Assembly: GCA_963377175.1 (NCBI GenBank)
Contig: CAUJNA010001602.1
Coordinates: forward strand, 909,036 to 973,035
DNA: 64,000 nt
Source: Effrenium voratum
Taxonomy: Eukaryota > Sar > Dinophyceae > Suessiales > Symbiodiniaceae
Direction: 5' to 3'
In this document: one piece after another, positions 24,701-35,068 of the stretch
How the letters are laid out: each line of letters begins with the position of its first letter
Numbering within the stretch: the stretch's first letter is position 1
Notes under the pieces: generated by a model
Database searches by the model: none
What the model was told of the DNA's origin: nothing
Seen by the model: only the letters and a program-made list of their open reading frames with translations
Translations under genes and position numbers: made by a program

Positions 24701-27700
24701 CACGGACAACGAGCGGTTCCAAGCAAACAGGACGAGAGTGTGCACCCACGCCTGCCAGTCCGAAACACATTGCACATCACTGCAACCAACACGCATCGCA
24801 CCAAAGCCTTTTGAGTCGCTGCTCACACTCAAAGCATCCAACGGAGAGTACGACATATAGTTCCCCGAACGCTGTAATATAAGCCGACATGGGCTGCAAG
24901 TCAGGCAAGAGCTGGCGACAGGGCGGCGAGGGTCCAGGCGCGAATTGATGGCGGAAATTACAACACGGTCATCCCATCCGCCACGGCTGAGGGTCATTGA
25001 TGTTTTCGCGAGCGGGTACCCACTCAACCCAAGCAGAGACAAGTGGCTGACAGCAGCAACTGACGAAGAGCGCGAGCAGCGCGGCTGCCAACAGCTCTAG
25101 CAAATTGATGTAGGCGTCGGGGCGCCCGCGTTTCTACAACATTTTCAGGAACGTCATCTGACGACACAAAAACTTGGGAATCCCGTTGGACCCAAATACC
25201 AAGACGAAAGCCGCTACTTGCATGTGCGTAGTGGCGTCCGTGCACACAACAACAGGACGAGTTGGCCGTGGAAAGAGCGCCATATGCCTGGTAGGCAAGA
25301 CAAACAACGCTGAGAAAAGCTGACAACATTTCAGCTGCACGCGCTTGCGTGTTCGGACATGTGCGGAGCGTGATTTCGTGACTTTCGGCCACCTCAGACA
25401 TGTCCGTGACCAAGCCTAACAAGTGGGGTACAGGGCTCATGCCCTGCCGCTTGTTGTGCCCAATGATGACACCAAACGCCTCCATCATTCGAATGAAAAT
25501 ATTTTTGTGAGCTCCAGCAAGTGAGGCATACTCAAATGAGTCATTAAAGTAACGCCCGGCAACAATGAGAAAAACACATTTTAGCCACAGAAGTGCACAC
25601 CTGTGGGACCCTGTTAAATTGGTTGACAGAGGAAGAGGTTAGGTTCGTGCATGGCGTAGGTTGGTATGCATGAATGTACGTACGTACGTATGTATGTATC
25701 TATGTACGTATGCATGCATGTATGTATGCACATGCGTGTACGTATGTATTAATCGTATGAATGTATCCGTGTGTCCTTGTATCCATGTATCGACATATGT
25801 ATCTATGTGTCGATGCATGCATCTGTGTATCTATACGTATCTCGTTCTATGTATCTGTGTATCTATGTACCTTTGTAGCTATGCATCGATGGTTCTCTGT
25901 GGCTGCGTATCTGTGGGTCTTTGTATCTGATGTATCTGTGTATGTGCTGTCGTGCTATGTGTCTATGTTTTCGTGCATTTATGCATCTATGCATCTGTGC
26001 ATGTGCAACTATGCATCTGTGTATCAATGCATCCATGCCAATATGTATCTACGTATCTATGCATGCATGTATGTAACAATGTGCTTATGTATGTATGTAT
26101 GCATGCATGCATGCATGTATGTGTCTGTCTGTATGTATGTAGGTATGTCTCTGTCTGTCTGTCTGTCTGTATGTAGGTAGGTAGGTAGGTAGGTATGTCT
26201 GTCTGTATGTCTGTCTGTCTGTCTGTCTGCCTGTCTGTCTGTCTGTCTGTCTGTATGTCTGTTTGCACGTATACGACATACCATAGCATTACATGCAATG
26301 ATACTTACAAAATGCGTCTTCAATTCGCCTGTCTGCAAATCCAAGCATTTGGGTGCGCCTGGTCCGTTCCCGTTAACCCCCCTCTAGGTTGGCTTTTCAA
26401 CAGAGGGCCCATGTCCAACTTCCGATAAGCCCACTAACGTCCAAAAGCTCCACCCCCCCCCCCTCTCCGGGCGTCGTGCTTTGGCGCACCGTAGGGAAGC
26501 TGCCCCGGCCTCAGCTGCGAATTTTTCCGCGAGGGGTCCGGAAACCTTGGATGAGTCGTTGGTTGGTTGGTTCATTGGTTGGCTTTTTGGTTGGCTGGGT
26601 GGTTGCTTGGCCATGCGACTGGGTCGCTTTTTGAATGCCATGAGTCCCCAACATGCGGGGCAGACAATATAGCAGGAACAAGGCTATGCAATCTCAAGCG
26701 AAAGCATGCAAGACTGAAAAAGATGCTCAAGCAGCACGTGTCAAAGACTCAAAGAAAGAAAGCAGACGAGAAGCTGGAGGAAGGGGTTCAAAATCCGACT
26801 AACAAACTCAAGATTACTTGTAGGCAGTTTTGACAAAATATAGCAAGAGCTCACGCAAGCATACACATCGGGTGTGGCCTGCACAAAAATTATGCCTGTA
26901 AATCTTTTGAAGCCTCTTCAAAATCTCGCCGTTTCCTTCAATGATCAACAAGCATGGAACCGGAAGCGTGCCCCCTACCTAAATTTCCACTTCCTACGGC
27001 ATCCTCGTTCCAACGTTCCAGCAAGCGGGTGAGCTGGTAACCCAAGGTGGGTTCGAGTGCCAGGATTCAAACATCACCTGTTGAGCACCAAAAGGTGCGG
27101 TAAAAATGATTGGGCCGGTCCACAGAGCCCATGAATCTATGGGGCCACTGTCGCATTCTGCTTGAGGGCTGAGAATGGCATCTCAGACAGATGCCTTCTT
27201 GGCTGCTGCACTGCTCTCTGCTCACAAGGACTGGCTGGATGGACACCCAACGCTCTGAAAAGCGCACCGATCTCTGTTCACCGTGGAGTCACATTACCAA
27301 AAAGGCAAAAGAGCTTACAAGGGGGCTGCCTGGTTCAGGGCGAGCAGTAGAATTTGCGAAGGCCCCCAGGCGTCTGTTTTAACGAGAGCGCAAACCTTGT
27401 GCTTGGGCTGGCTCCTCACAACGATGAGCCGCACTCTGCAGAGAAATACTTAGTCAGCCTCAGCGTAAAGAAGCAAGAAAGAGAAAGCGCTGGAAAACGA
27501 TAAGGGCCTTCCATCTTCATATTGCCAAGTAGTGAGAATCCATATCCCTCTTGGGGGATGCGCCAGACTCATTGAAACAGCAAGCCTATTATAAATCCAC
27601 AAGTGGATGCCTGGGGTGATTCACAAAAACAGGGACCATATGAGAGGTGTCCCAAGCAAACCGAGAGGGAAGCAGCCATTTCTTTTTCGAGCGGAGGTTT

Positions 27701-30700
27701 GAATGGGCGCATAGTCTATTTTGTAGCCGCTCTCTTTAGACTATAGGTCGTTGAGGGCTCGGTGCTTCAAATTTTGCCTCTAGTTGTCCATACATTTGGG
27801 CCTGTCTCGTAGGGTCTTTTCATTTCGTGTGTTCAAGGGGGGGGACGGGGGGGGGAATTGTTTGAGAGGAAAAGACCAGAACCCCACTCAAAGTCAGACC
27901 CGTCAGACCTGGTTGCCACCTTCGGACGGACCGGTGTCCTGTTTTTTTTTTTGTTTGTTTTTTTTTAATCACGGGCCCCGGGCTATCGAAGGGCCGGAGC
28001 CGTCGGACCTGGCCGAATGCACCGGGTGGTGCGGGTTTTTGCTTGTTTCAGGGTACCTGTGTTGGTTCTTCTTTGTTGGCGGGGGAGGGGAGGGGCAATA
28101 TTTGAGGCTACTTTGCTCGGCTTTTCTTTGGGGGGGTGGGGTTAAAGAGAATGGAAAGCAAAATCCACATCCTGATTGCTCCCCACTTTTGGGCAGCATG
28201 TTACATTGTGCATACAATTGGCTCTGTCCGTGGACGACTTTCTCCAACAACCATAGGGCGTGCCAAACACCAAAAATCGCTTGCACTTGGGCATACACAA
28301 GTACCCAGTACCCGTCCTATCCACCCTCTCACCACCTGGACCCCTTTTTCACGCGCCAGACTGCCTGGGAGGCCGTCGCCGGCCCCGAGGACCTCAAGGG
28401 CGGGCTGAAACCCAAGGCGCCAGCGAGGCCAAACACCGAATCTGAGCGCACGTCTTCGACATTTCCAGGAGAATTTTGAGGCCCCCCAGGCTTCCTATGT
28501 CCCCTGTTGAAATTTTAAAATAGCGCCTGGGCAAAGGGAACCTCAATTGGCAATGAAAAGGTGATGTTCAAACCACCGTTCAAGGGTACAAAATGTGCCC
28601 CTTTTGGCGACTCGCTCTATTTTCGGGGTCCCGAGTTATCCTAAAGGAGACCGGAGGAAAACCGGGCCATGTTGGGGATTCCATATGTGAGACAACCCCC
28701 ACATACCCAAACTGGTGTAAACCCTTGAAAGGATGCCTGTTCCCTCGGCCCGTCACAGTGGCGATGAGGTCCTGGAGGTGCTCCTGCACTGACAGACTGA
28801 CGGCCACTTGAGATGCCACTCTTTGGTCATTCTGAGACGTTGAGTTTCAAACACTTGACCAAAGCCCATGGCTCAAGTCCACCCCAACTCAAAAGATGCA
28901 ATGACTCGGTTGCTTTCTGCCCTGCTAAAAGTTTAACGGGTGGTGTAATACGGAAAACCCACGAGTTGGCAAAAAAAGAGTTAAAGTCCTAGCATCCCTT
29001 GGCAAAATGCACCAAAGTATAGCTGTCGCACACCAGCACTGGAGCACCTCCCCTCCCATGGCCTCTGCGCCGGCTGAGGCGGCCGGCCCCTTCCAAGCGG
29101 TGAGACCTCGTGCCGCGGCTTTGGGGGACCAAGCCCCGAAACTCGGCCATGTGGCGCGGGCAAACTCCGGTGTCTAACTCTCGGCTTAGGCATAGCCATC
29201 TATGTTTCCGAGAACCAACCCAGAGTCTGGGTCATGGGACTGGGCCTGAGTCTGGCACTTGAGCACTCTGGCGGATTGTTTAGGTTCCCCGAAAGTGCTC
29301 CAGAGGGCCCCAAAACCGAGAAGGAAAAACGCAACCTCCAATTCCTGGGTGAAAGTTGTCAGGAGGATCCCAGAGGGACAGTCACCAGGCTCGAAGCTGG
29401 TCCCATCGTCACAGACCCCGCGCATGGTTTCCCAAAAAAACATGCTCCTCCTTTTTGCTGGTGCAAATGGAGCCGCTTCTGGATATCACATGCCATCCCA
29501 AAGGCAAAAGAAGAAGTAAAGGCACCTCCTCCCTGTAATTTCACAACATCTTTCGCAACGGGTTTCTGTTTTGGGATTCGAAGGGAAGCCAAAAGGAAAC
29601 TGCAAGGCCATATGGAAGGAATTACTTCTGGCTTTGTGCCCATGTCTCAACCTGTCAAACACAAAAGCCTCCGCCAAATTGTCCAAAGTGCCCGTGTTCA
29701 ATCCAATCAAACACAACTGCTGCCAATAGTTTCAACCAGGTGCTGGATTGGCGTGTGACCCCCTGCAAAAGCTAAGCTTGTTGCTTGTTTGCTGGGGGCG
29801 TTGCTCACTTTCCGAAAAAGTAAAAGCGTCGGGCTCCCTGCGTAGGTTCTCATCGCCATGGGAGAAATCTGCGAAGCCGGCCAATGCGCCGAGGGCGGAG
29901 GCATCCACAGGACACCGATTGAAATTTGGCTGCAGAAAAATGATGCTTCGCCTGACTCAAATGGGAAATACTGTGGATGCACAAAATCCGTTCCATCCCA
30001 TGGGTCATCCATCCCAACATCCCAACTGGTACAGGATCGTCCATTTAGAGTATCGGAACCCCCAACCCAACCAATCTCCGAGAGGGCGTCCGGGTCTTTT
30101 TCTGCCCCCTACACATCCCCAAAACCCTCGAACACCTCCACAAGCCAAGGTCAAATGCATTCACAACCAAGAATGGCCAGCAACCACTGCTGTACCAGCC
30201 TTCACCATGACTTGTTCACCAAGGGAGGTTCCCTGGTATCGCAGAAGAGGGAAAAAACTGCTCATTCTCACACCTCTGGAGCAAAAAGTGGAAGCCTCTC
30301 AGCCCTTTCCAGATTTTCCCGCCTGAGCGTAGCCGGGGTCCCATTCAAGGACCGATTACGGAAGCCGTGGCTTGGCTCCTATGCTGAAGTTCGGCTGAAG
30401 TTTGGCTGAAGTCGCCCTGATCCCTCCAGGCGCATTTGTGTTTCGACTGGTATGCGTTCTTCGCGCGGGGGGCGGAGTCGTCGCTTGAGCCCGCCCTCAA
30501 GGCTGCGCGCGACAGAAACAAGCATCTGCTCAAGAGCAGGACTCGCCTGGTCCACACGGCACTTGCCACTTGCAAGCAACGCACTGACAAGTGCAGCTTT
30601 TGTGGGGGGGGGGGGGGGGAGCTTTTTGCTTGGCACAATCATCGCGGGCGGCAAAGCGGCACGAATGTGCAGCAGCAAACTGAGTCTGCACCATGCAATC

Positions 30701-33700
30701 GCGTGAGTGCCTAGTTTTGCTGCCAGGGCTTACAGCTCGAACTGCATCCAAAGCAACACCTTGGGTAAATACACTTGCATGGCCTGCCTTCGGGTAAACA
30801 GCAACCGCACTGCTTTCATGAGTAGGAGTGATTGCAAGCACCTAGAACGTCAAGACAAGCCTCTGAGCATGCTTGATCACAATCTTGACCGAGAGCTGTT
30901 CGCACAGCTATCTGCAAAATGATCCTTGGTGAAAACAAGACCCAAAGCAGCCCGAGGCTGCGATCCATTCGGTCGGAGCAGCTGGCAGCTCCTATCGGGT
31001 CGAATGTTCACGAACCCTCTGGGAAGCGCTACGAGCTTAAAATGCTTGAGTTCCTTTTGGTGTCCCTTTCAATAGCCATCCGGAAAGACTCCCACACATC
31101 CTCAGATCTGCCAAAGGGACACTCCGTGAGCTGTTGTTTCCGAGCGTAAACGCTGCGGCGCCCACGCTTGGCCTGGAATCGAACTGGTGAGACATAACCA
31201 ATGGAACCTACGGGAGAGCCAGCTTCCTTTTTGAAAAAGCCAGGCATATCCGCCGCTCGGCTCGCGCGGATGTGCCGCTCGGCTATCCCGTGGATCTCAC
31301 GCGTCTCTTCAGCCTCTGGCCAGCTTTTGCGGCAAAGGAAAACAGTCGCGCGAAGACTCAGGGAAGGGCAAACAGGAGGACTTGTGGCCCGCATTGGAGG
31401 AACCAGAGATGAAGCTAAGATGTGATCCTGTGCACAGGTTGCTTCTATCATGCTGCCGTCGCTGCTTAACTTGGTGACAGGCCGTCACTGGTGTCCTTAT
31501 GTCGGGTTCGTCCTCAACCGCGTACCAGCAAAGAACCATGCGTCTAGAATGCTTGACCGGAAAACATAAGGACCCCGACCAAGCCAGGTGAAACTTGGCT
31601 GAAGACAATGCTTTCAGCCAGGTGCAGTGGTCACATGCATCAGGGGGGCCATCCAGCTGAAGTTTCGGAGCCGAGAAAAATTTCAAGTGGGGCGATGACT
31701 TCTACAACGGGGCACCGGCCCCTTTTCTGGCGAGTTCAAAGGGACAAAAGGAAACAAACCATTTTCGTGGTACTGATTTGGAAGGTGACTATCAGCGTCA
31801 ATATGACACACAGGACTTGAACCTCAGGAACAGAGGCTTTCAATCGATCCAACACACACACATACAACCCGCATCAACACGACACACACCGCAAGCCCTG
31901 TTTTGAGAAACATCCAACAAGGACGTTGGACTTGTTAAACGAACAGTCACCCACTCCGGTTACCAAAAAAATAGTTGTGTGGGCAATAGGCACTCACGCA
32001 GAAGGCACGAAGCCCGAGCCAAAACAAACCTTCCGGGTTTTGCATGCACCCTCATATTCGCTTCGCATCTGACCTTTCTGAACTGACCATGCCGGGTTGT
32101 GCATTGTCAACCCTTTCGTTTGATGAACTGCGCTGCTGAAATGGTGTGGAGGCTGCTTGCTCTTCGGGTGTCCTTATGCAATTGAAAACCTGGAAGGGTG
32201 TTGGCTTCCAAGATCCTGTCCTTTCGCTTTTTGGAAACCTTTCTTCGGTTGGATTCCAAGAGACCATTCCTGGAGGCCCCCTGGGAACCACATTCAGACC
32301 TCTGCACAGACACCGAGGATCACTCCTGCGTGGCGGATTGAGTGGGGTGAAGCAGATGTGTGTGTGCCATGGTCAAGCCTCAGTTAGTGCCGTTCCTCTC
32401 TCTTCCCTGAGGTATCGTTATGATTGTAAGCATCATGCGAACTTCGAAGGGCCATACAAGGCTAGGCTAGGTGTTTGCTGAGCCCCCACCCCCACCCCCA
32501 CTAGTCCCTCTCCGAACCATAGGCCACTATATATTTTAACCGAACCTCAATGTGGCAGTTGCCTCTTCGCATGGAACCTGACAGGAGGCCCCTTTGGTAG
32601 AGAATGGTCTACCAGGCCCGTTCCTTCCCGTTCCAGATTTCCAAAAGGACGGGTGACATACAAATGGGGGCTCATCCTGAAATCACTTTGGGCTTTCCAG
32701 CATAGAACTTGGGTTACCGAAACGGCAAGTGAGGCACCGGGTCCTCCACCGGCGAACCGTTGCGCCAACGGCTCTTGGTCGCATTTCCTCGGCTGTGTTC
32801 CAGTCAGATCTGGGTGAATGGTGACGCCCAAAACCTGAATGAAGCGCAAACCGCAAGAAAGGAACCTCACGAGGTGCCAAACCAAATCGCCCTTTGTGCA
32901 GCAAAAAAAATGGTGTCTAGAAGAAGGGGGAGGGGGAGGGCTCATGCAAAGCATGGATTGAGGCAACGGCCGAGGCTGTCCACCATGACGCCTTCGCCAT
33001 CCTGGAAGAATCCCACGGATGGGCTTGATGGGGAGTTGGTGAGTCCCTCAAAGGGGTGACTCACTTTCTTTGTAGGAGACCCCCAAAATGGCGGTTTTAC
33101 CGTTGGTTGTTCTTTAAACCAACTTGACAAGGGAATCCTAACAAAAAGAACTATATACCCATTGCGCATCGAGCAGCGTATCGCGGCCCGTCCTGTTTGC
33201 CATTGGCCCACTGCCCCTTGTACTTGCGACCTCAGTAGCACGAGCAAGGACAACGGCGTTTTGGATAGTGAGGGCCCACATCATCCGTCCTGTTGGTAGA
33301 ATCAAAAGACAATGGCGTTGAGTATTGCTCGAATGAAAATGTGTCAACACAGCAAAACCCTTTTGAGCGCTTTGTCAAATGCCTGAAGTTTCGAAGTGTA
33401 AAGCTGTCGGCGTACTCGCGCTGAGAGCCCGTGCCATCCGGCCAGGTGAGGGTGCCCTGCCCATGGCGAAAGTCGTTCTTGTACTCGCCCTCGTACCTGG
33501 AGCCTCAAGCAAAACAGCATTCCAGCGTCTGCGCTGTCCGGCTTCTTCGGTTGCACGGGATGATTCGGCCGTGCAGCTTTGAGTTGGGGTCATCCCTTCA
33601 GGGAGGTTTCTTACACCTCTGGTCAAGACTCTTTACATTGCCCATGCTTCATGCTTGTCCTTGGTTGCTTCCTTTTCAAACAAAAGTGTACCGCGGCCGC

Positions 33701-35068
33701 CCTTCGCGGCTTTTTGGGCTCCCGGCCATCAGGCCACGTCATGGAACCCATGCCGGACATGTGCCCCTTCTGCCAGGAGCCTGTGTAGCTGCGCCTCGCG
33801 GACTTCGCGCGAATGGAAAGCAAAATCACCGGAAGTGGGACGAACTGAGAAAGGGCAACCACACTGAAACAACATGAAGACCGCGAAAAAGGGGAGAACT
33901 TGCGCGAAAGGTCACAGGGAAGAAAACCCATTTTGCTTTTGAAAAACACCTAAGAGTTCTACTTGCTGCAACCACGCAGGCCACACAGGCTCCAAAAAGT
34001 CAATCCGGCTATGTTCGGGGCCTCAAGCGTGCTGCTGGTGGATGCAACGGCAAAGAAACTCAGCCAACCAAAATGGAGCCAAGGCAGGTTGACGCCTCAT
34101 CAAGGGCAGCCTTAGTTCCAAAACCATTCTGTTTCATGGGCACTCTGATTCTGCGGACCAGGCAAGCTCTTGCACACCTGCAGCCTCAAGATCCATGGGC
34201 TGATTGCAGCTGGTCTGACCAGCTGAACGTGTGAGCCAAAGGTTGCCAAAGACACTCTAAGCCCACAATCTTCCTCATCTTGGGTCTTGTCAGCATATCT
34301 TCAGCGGCTGCACGCCTGCTGTCTAGAGGCGCAATTACGTGCTCCCTGGCGCCTGGAACTTTTTCAAAGAAACAGCCAAGCCGCTACATCTTTGAGCACC
34401 GACGACATGCTGCAGCCAAGCGGCCCAACGAGCATAACAACAGCGACGTAACTTGTCGTCAAATTTACTTCCAGCGCTTACCAACCTGGTTTTGGAAAAT
34501 GTCACATCAGCAGCCTGAACCAATCTGAATAGCTCACTGCCTGCTCTGGCTTCGGCCCACTTCGGACTGTCAGGCTTCAGATTGTCGCAGCTGTAAGTCA
34601 CTGGCTCTGTCACAGCTGCGTGTCGCATCTGTCTGCCGGGCTCTGTCACATCTGTCTGGTCCTTGCAAATTTATGGAGTCTCACGTTTTCGCCAAACGGG
34701 GCTTGATTCGGGATGAGCAAGTTGAGCTTGCGCTCTTGGTCGGTTAGGTCCATTTGGCTTGGGAGACGCCCATGACGGGGATGAGGACTCTCCGAGTTGG
34801 AACCCGCTTTGGGGAACATGGCGACCAATTCCATTCGTGCTCATTTTTGCCCCACCCAGACATCCGAGCGTCACAACCCGGATCACGAAAGAACAAGCAG
34901 AATCGGAAATCCGAGCATGCTCTCGTGTCTAGCATCCCAATTGAAGCTTCTTGCAAGTGTGTCGACCTACGCATCAAGCCACCGATGAAAGAACACCAAA
35001 CCCCGGGCGCGCCCATCGGAGAAGTGGTAGGTGCCCTCGCCGTCCATGCGGTCGCCGTTGAATTGGCC
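9588..35068 (-). CDS. Gene C: MORN-repeat protein with coiled-coil region (multi-exon)
   Basis: Exons, 5' to 3': 35013-35068, 33727-33794, 33435-33503, 33193-33230, 32971-33001, 29048-29073, 28737-28783, 28365-28404, about 26466-26514, 23315-23348, 21265-21327, (18356-18441), (17832-17873), 17269-17328, 14446-14484, about 13853-13917, 10319-10402 and about 9588-9760. The first five encode four MORN repeats in exact register. Phases then stay compatible through 28365; later links are less certain. The middle is a Pro/Ser/Ala-rich linker and the C-terminal part is charged helix. MORN repeats bind acidic phospholipids or act as scaffolds in protists, so a membrane-associated scaffold is a fair inference, not shown. 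The first exon is missing, because a MORN repeat is already under way at 35068. The 3' end could be at 9588 or further left. Confidence 0.7.
10319..10402 (-). CDS. Gene C coiled-coil exon
   Basis: Exactly 28 codons in phase 0 lie between a strong acceptor (ttttctttctcag) and a CAG|GC donor. The peptide begins ALQRQTAQLMGAALELEEEI and continues with charged QKEEAQHQ. Its heptad-like pattern of Leu/Ala with Glu/Gln predicts coiled coil. Confidence 0.75.
13853..13917 (-). CDS. Gene C coiled-coil exon
   Basis: The minus strand reads ELQQKRAELREKEAQLRHEE after an AG acceptor (ctccgaggaag). It is a strong coiled-coil pattern rich in Glu, Lys, Arg and Leu. The donor is not fixed: GC after REKE or a later site near 13853. 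It follows the coiled-coil exon at 14446-14484 naturally. Confidence 0.65.
14446..14484 (-). CDS. Gene C coiled-coil exon (EPNLEERQLKCQQ)
   Basis: Thirteen codons in phase 0 between an acceptor (cactgccggag) and a CAG|GA donor. If the donor is instead ACGG|GT at 14433, the exon adds ELET. The peptide is charged helix, like the next two exons. Confidence 0.6.
16200..16722 (-). pseudogene. Decayed ORF of unknown family, possibly retroelement
   Basis: Two minus-strand frames can be joined near 16490-16510: one ends in RHNMMTLLQLG and the other continues DVEKNGEVESVLEWLLRELN, then PPTWADALKQAVQKVRLERH. The codon-like quality changes frame again below about 16345. The W-x-x-x-L pattern followed by a helix loosely recalls the C-terminal part of retroelement integrases, but I see no catalytic motif. 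Unassigned. Confidence 0.35.
17269..17328 (-). CDS. Gene C exon (serine/acidic linker)
   Basis: Twenty codons in phase 0 between the acceptor ccaatgtgggag and a GCTGAG|GC donor, the same donor type as the 21265 exon. It reads DHSLVDLSLSDSSASLLVAE. The opposite strand also has an open frame with an acceptor-like tract, so strand is inferred from the neighbours. Confidence 0.55.
17832..17873 (-). CDS. Gene C possible exon (ASATEEAGQLGQRL)
   Basis: The acceptor tatttcgccag is followed by a phase-0 frame reading ASATEEAGQLGQRL. The donor is unclear. The short charged-helical peptide fits the linker to coiled-coil part of gene C. Confidence 0.35.
18356..18441 (-). CDS. Gene C possible exon (Ala/Gly/Pro-rich)
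   Basis: After the acceptor acccgggcag one frame reads KPGPTLADSPGAMPAG and then SGAAGAALRALL, with a GT at 18355. Phase does not match the 21265 exon directly, and the plus strand also has a good acceptor here (ttcccaacgcag). Strand and borders are uncertain. Confidence 0.35.
18600..21200. other. No gene seen
   Basis: Lies between the 18356 and 21265 exon candidates and would be intron of gene C. It holds an AT microsatellite at 19073-19131 and no frame with convincing splice borders. Confidence 0.5.
21265..21327 (-). CDS. Gene C exon (HGAVDACDVATLGQDAALHA)
   Basis: Exactly 21 codons in phase 0 between an acceptor with a pyrimidine tract (cccattgccgccag) and a GAG|GC donor. The other frames are open only in part. 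The final residue before the donor is Glu. No domain recognised. Confidence 0.6.
21795..22050. repeat. Degenerate minisatellite, unit about TGATAAGCACGCCCGCTCAAG
   Basis: Five or six degenerate copies of a 25-45 bp unit built on tgataagcacg and ccgctcaagcgc, for example at 21806, 21861, 21892, 21975 and 22016. Spacing varies. A TA microsatellite follows at 22166. Confidence 0.75.
23315..23348 (-). CDS. Gene C possible exon (QLETQRPATRR)
   Basis: An acceptor (agagagcag) and an AGG|GC donor bound 34 nt that read one split codon plus QLETQRPATRR. It ends in phase 0, compatible with the 21265 exon. A second frame (AAGDAAAGNSEGSVGADL) is also open. Confidence 0.4.
24963..25560 (-). pseudogene. 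Decayed retrotransposon pol: reverse transcriptase C-terminus plus RNase H
   Basis: The minus strand from 25560 reads AGRYFNDSFEYASL, where FNDS occupies the place of the YxDD catalytic motif C. A helix, GVIIGHNKRQ and HLLGLVTDMSEV follow (motif D/E and connection: conserved Gly, Lys and Leu-Gly with Asp-x-Ser). From about 25275 an RNase H-like segment reads RPVVVCTDATTH, with the first catalytic Asp in TDA, then INLLELLAAALLAL (the second-motif Glu helix) and AWVEWVPARENIND at the end. The part that should hold the third catalytic Asp is lost. A stop (TAG) at about 25137, frame changes and the altered YxDD mark it as dead. The order RT-RNase H fits Ty3-like or DIRS-like elements; I cannot tell which. 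It lies inside the gene C span. Confidence 0.65.
25661..26262. repeat. Degenerate GTAT/GTCT tetranucleotide microsatellite
   Basis: About 600 bp made of ATGT, GTAT, ATCTGTGT and finally pure GTCT units, becoming more regular toward 26262. It starts about 100 bp from the retroelement relic at 24963-25560. Cys/Val/Tyr- or Gln-Thr-Asp-rich frames here are repeat artefacts. Confidence 0.95.
26466..26514 (-). CDS. Gene C probable exon (LRPGQLPYGAPKHDARR)
   Basis: The acceptor aaaaattcgcag is followed by a phase-0 frame reading LRPGQLPYGAPKHDARR. It matches the phase-0 end of the 28365-28404 exon. The donor lies in or after a run of eleven G (26453-26463), so the exact end and frame are uncertain. 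Confidence 0.5.
28365..28404 (-). CDS. Gene C exon (linker)
   Basis: Forty nt between an acceptor (cttgggtttcag) and a CCCAG|GC donor. Joined to the previous exon, its first base completes a Ser codon, then PPLRSSGPATASQ follows. Ends in phase 0. Confidence 0.65.
28737..28783 (-). CDS. Gene C exon (EHLQDLIATVTGRGN)
   Basis: The acceptor gtctgtcagtgcag starts this exon in phase 0. It runs 47 nt to an ACAG|GC donor in phase 2. The amphipathic helix EHLQDLIATVTG follows the MORN repeats and the 26-nt exon at 29048. Confidence 0.7.
29048..29073 (-). CDS. Gene C micro-exon, 26 nt
   Basis: The acceptor ggccgcctcag and a GGGGAG|GT donor enclose 26 nt. The split codon takes one base from the 32971 exon to give Ala, then GAEAMGGE. 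The end phase 0 meets the 28737 exon exactly. It is one of the smallest exons here; support is phase fit plus good splice borders. Confidence 0.55.
30380..31690. other. Region with several unassigned open frames
   Basis: The minus strand holds a 140-codon frame at 31029-31451 whose C-terminal half is charged and protein-like (for example GRRSVYARKQQLTECPFG). The plus strand holds a frame at 30436-30714 (DWYAFFARGAESSLEPALKA, then CKQRTDKCSFC). Neither has a recognised domain, and both could be decayed retroelement. It falls in a gene C intron by the model. Confidence 0.3.
32971..33001 (-). CDS. Gene C MORN exon 5, 31 nt
   Basis: The acceptor gggattcttccag starts DGEGVMVDSL in phase 0, completing the MORN repeat begun in the 33193 exon (GKQ then DGEG). 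It ends CTCG|GC in phase 1. Confidence 0.8.
33193..33230 (-). CDS. Gene C MORN exon 4, GA donor
   Basis: Two bases complete the Gly codon from the previous exon, then RKYKGQWANGKQ. The acceptor is tgctactgag. The exon ends CAG|GA: only this GA site lets the MORN register continue into DGEG of the next exon. Confidence 0.85.
33435..33503 (-). CDS. Gene C MORN exon 3
   Basis: Sixty-nine nt hold one whole MORN unit: SRYEGEYKNDFRHGQGTLTW followed by PD and a split Gly codon. The acceptor is tgttttgcttgag and the donor GATG|GC. The Y-x-G-x-Y/F-x-x-x-x-x-H-G-x-G pattern is complete. Confidence 0.9.
33727..33794 (-). CDS. Gene C MORN exon 2
   Basis: It begins one base inside a Gly codon shared with the 35013 exon, then RSYTGSWQKGHMSGMGSMTW and PD, ending GATG|GC. 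The acceptor is agtccgcgag. Confidence 0.88.
35013..35068 (-). CDS. Gene C MORN exon 1 (first one found)
   Basis: The acceptor tgcgctcttcag starts GQFNGDRMDGEGTYHFSD in phase 0, in the middle of a MORN repeat, so at least one upstream exon ending in a Tyr codon region is missing. The donor is GATGG|GC. Confidence 0.85.

Noticed and set aside
27784..30326. Plus-strand open frames of about 190-230 codons
   Set aside because: Their only protein-like parts coincide with minus-strand exons 28365 and 28737 or lie in low-complexity sequence.
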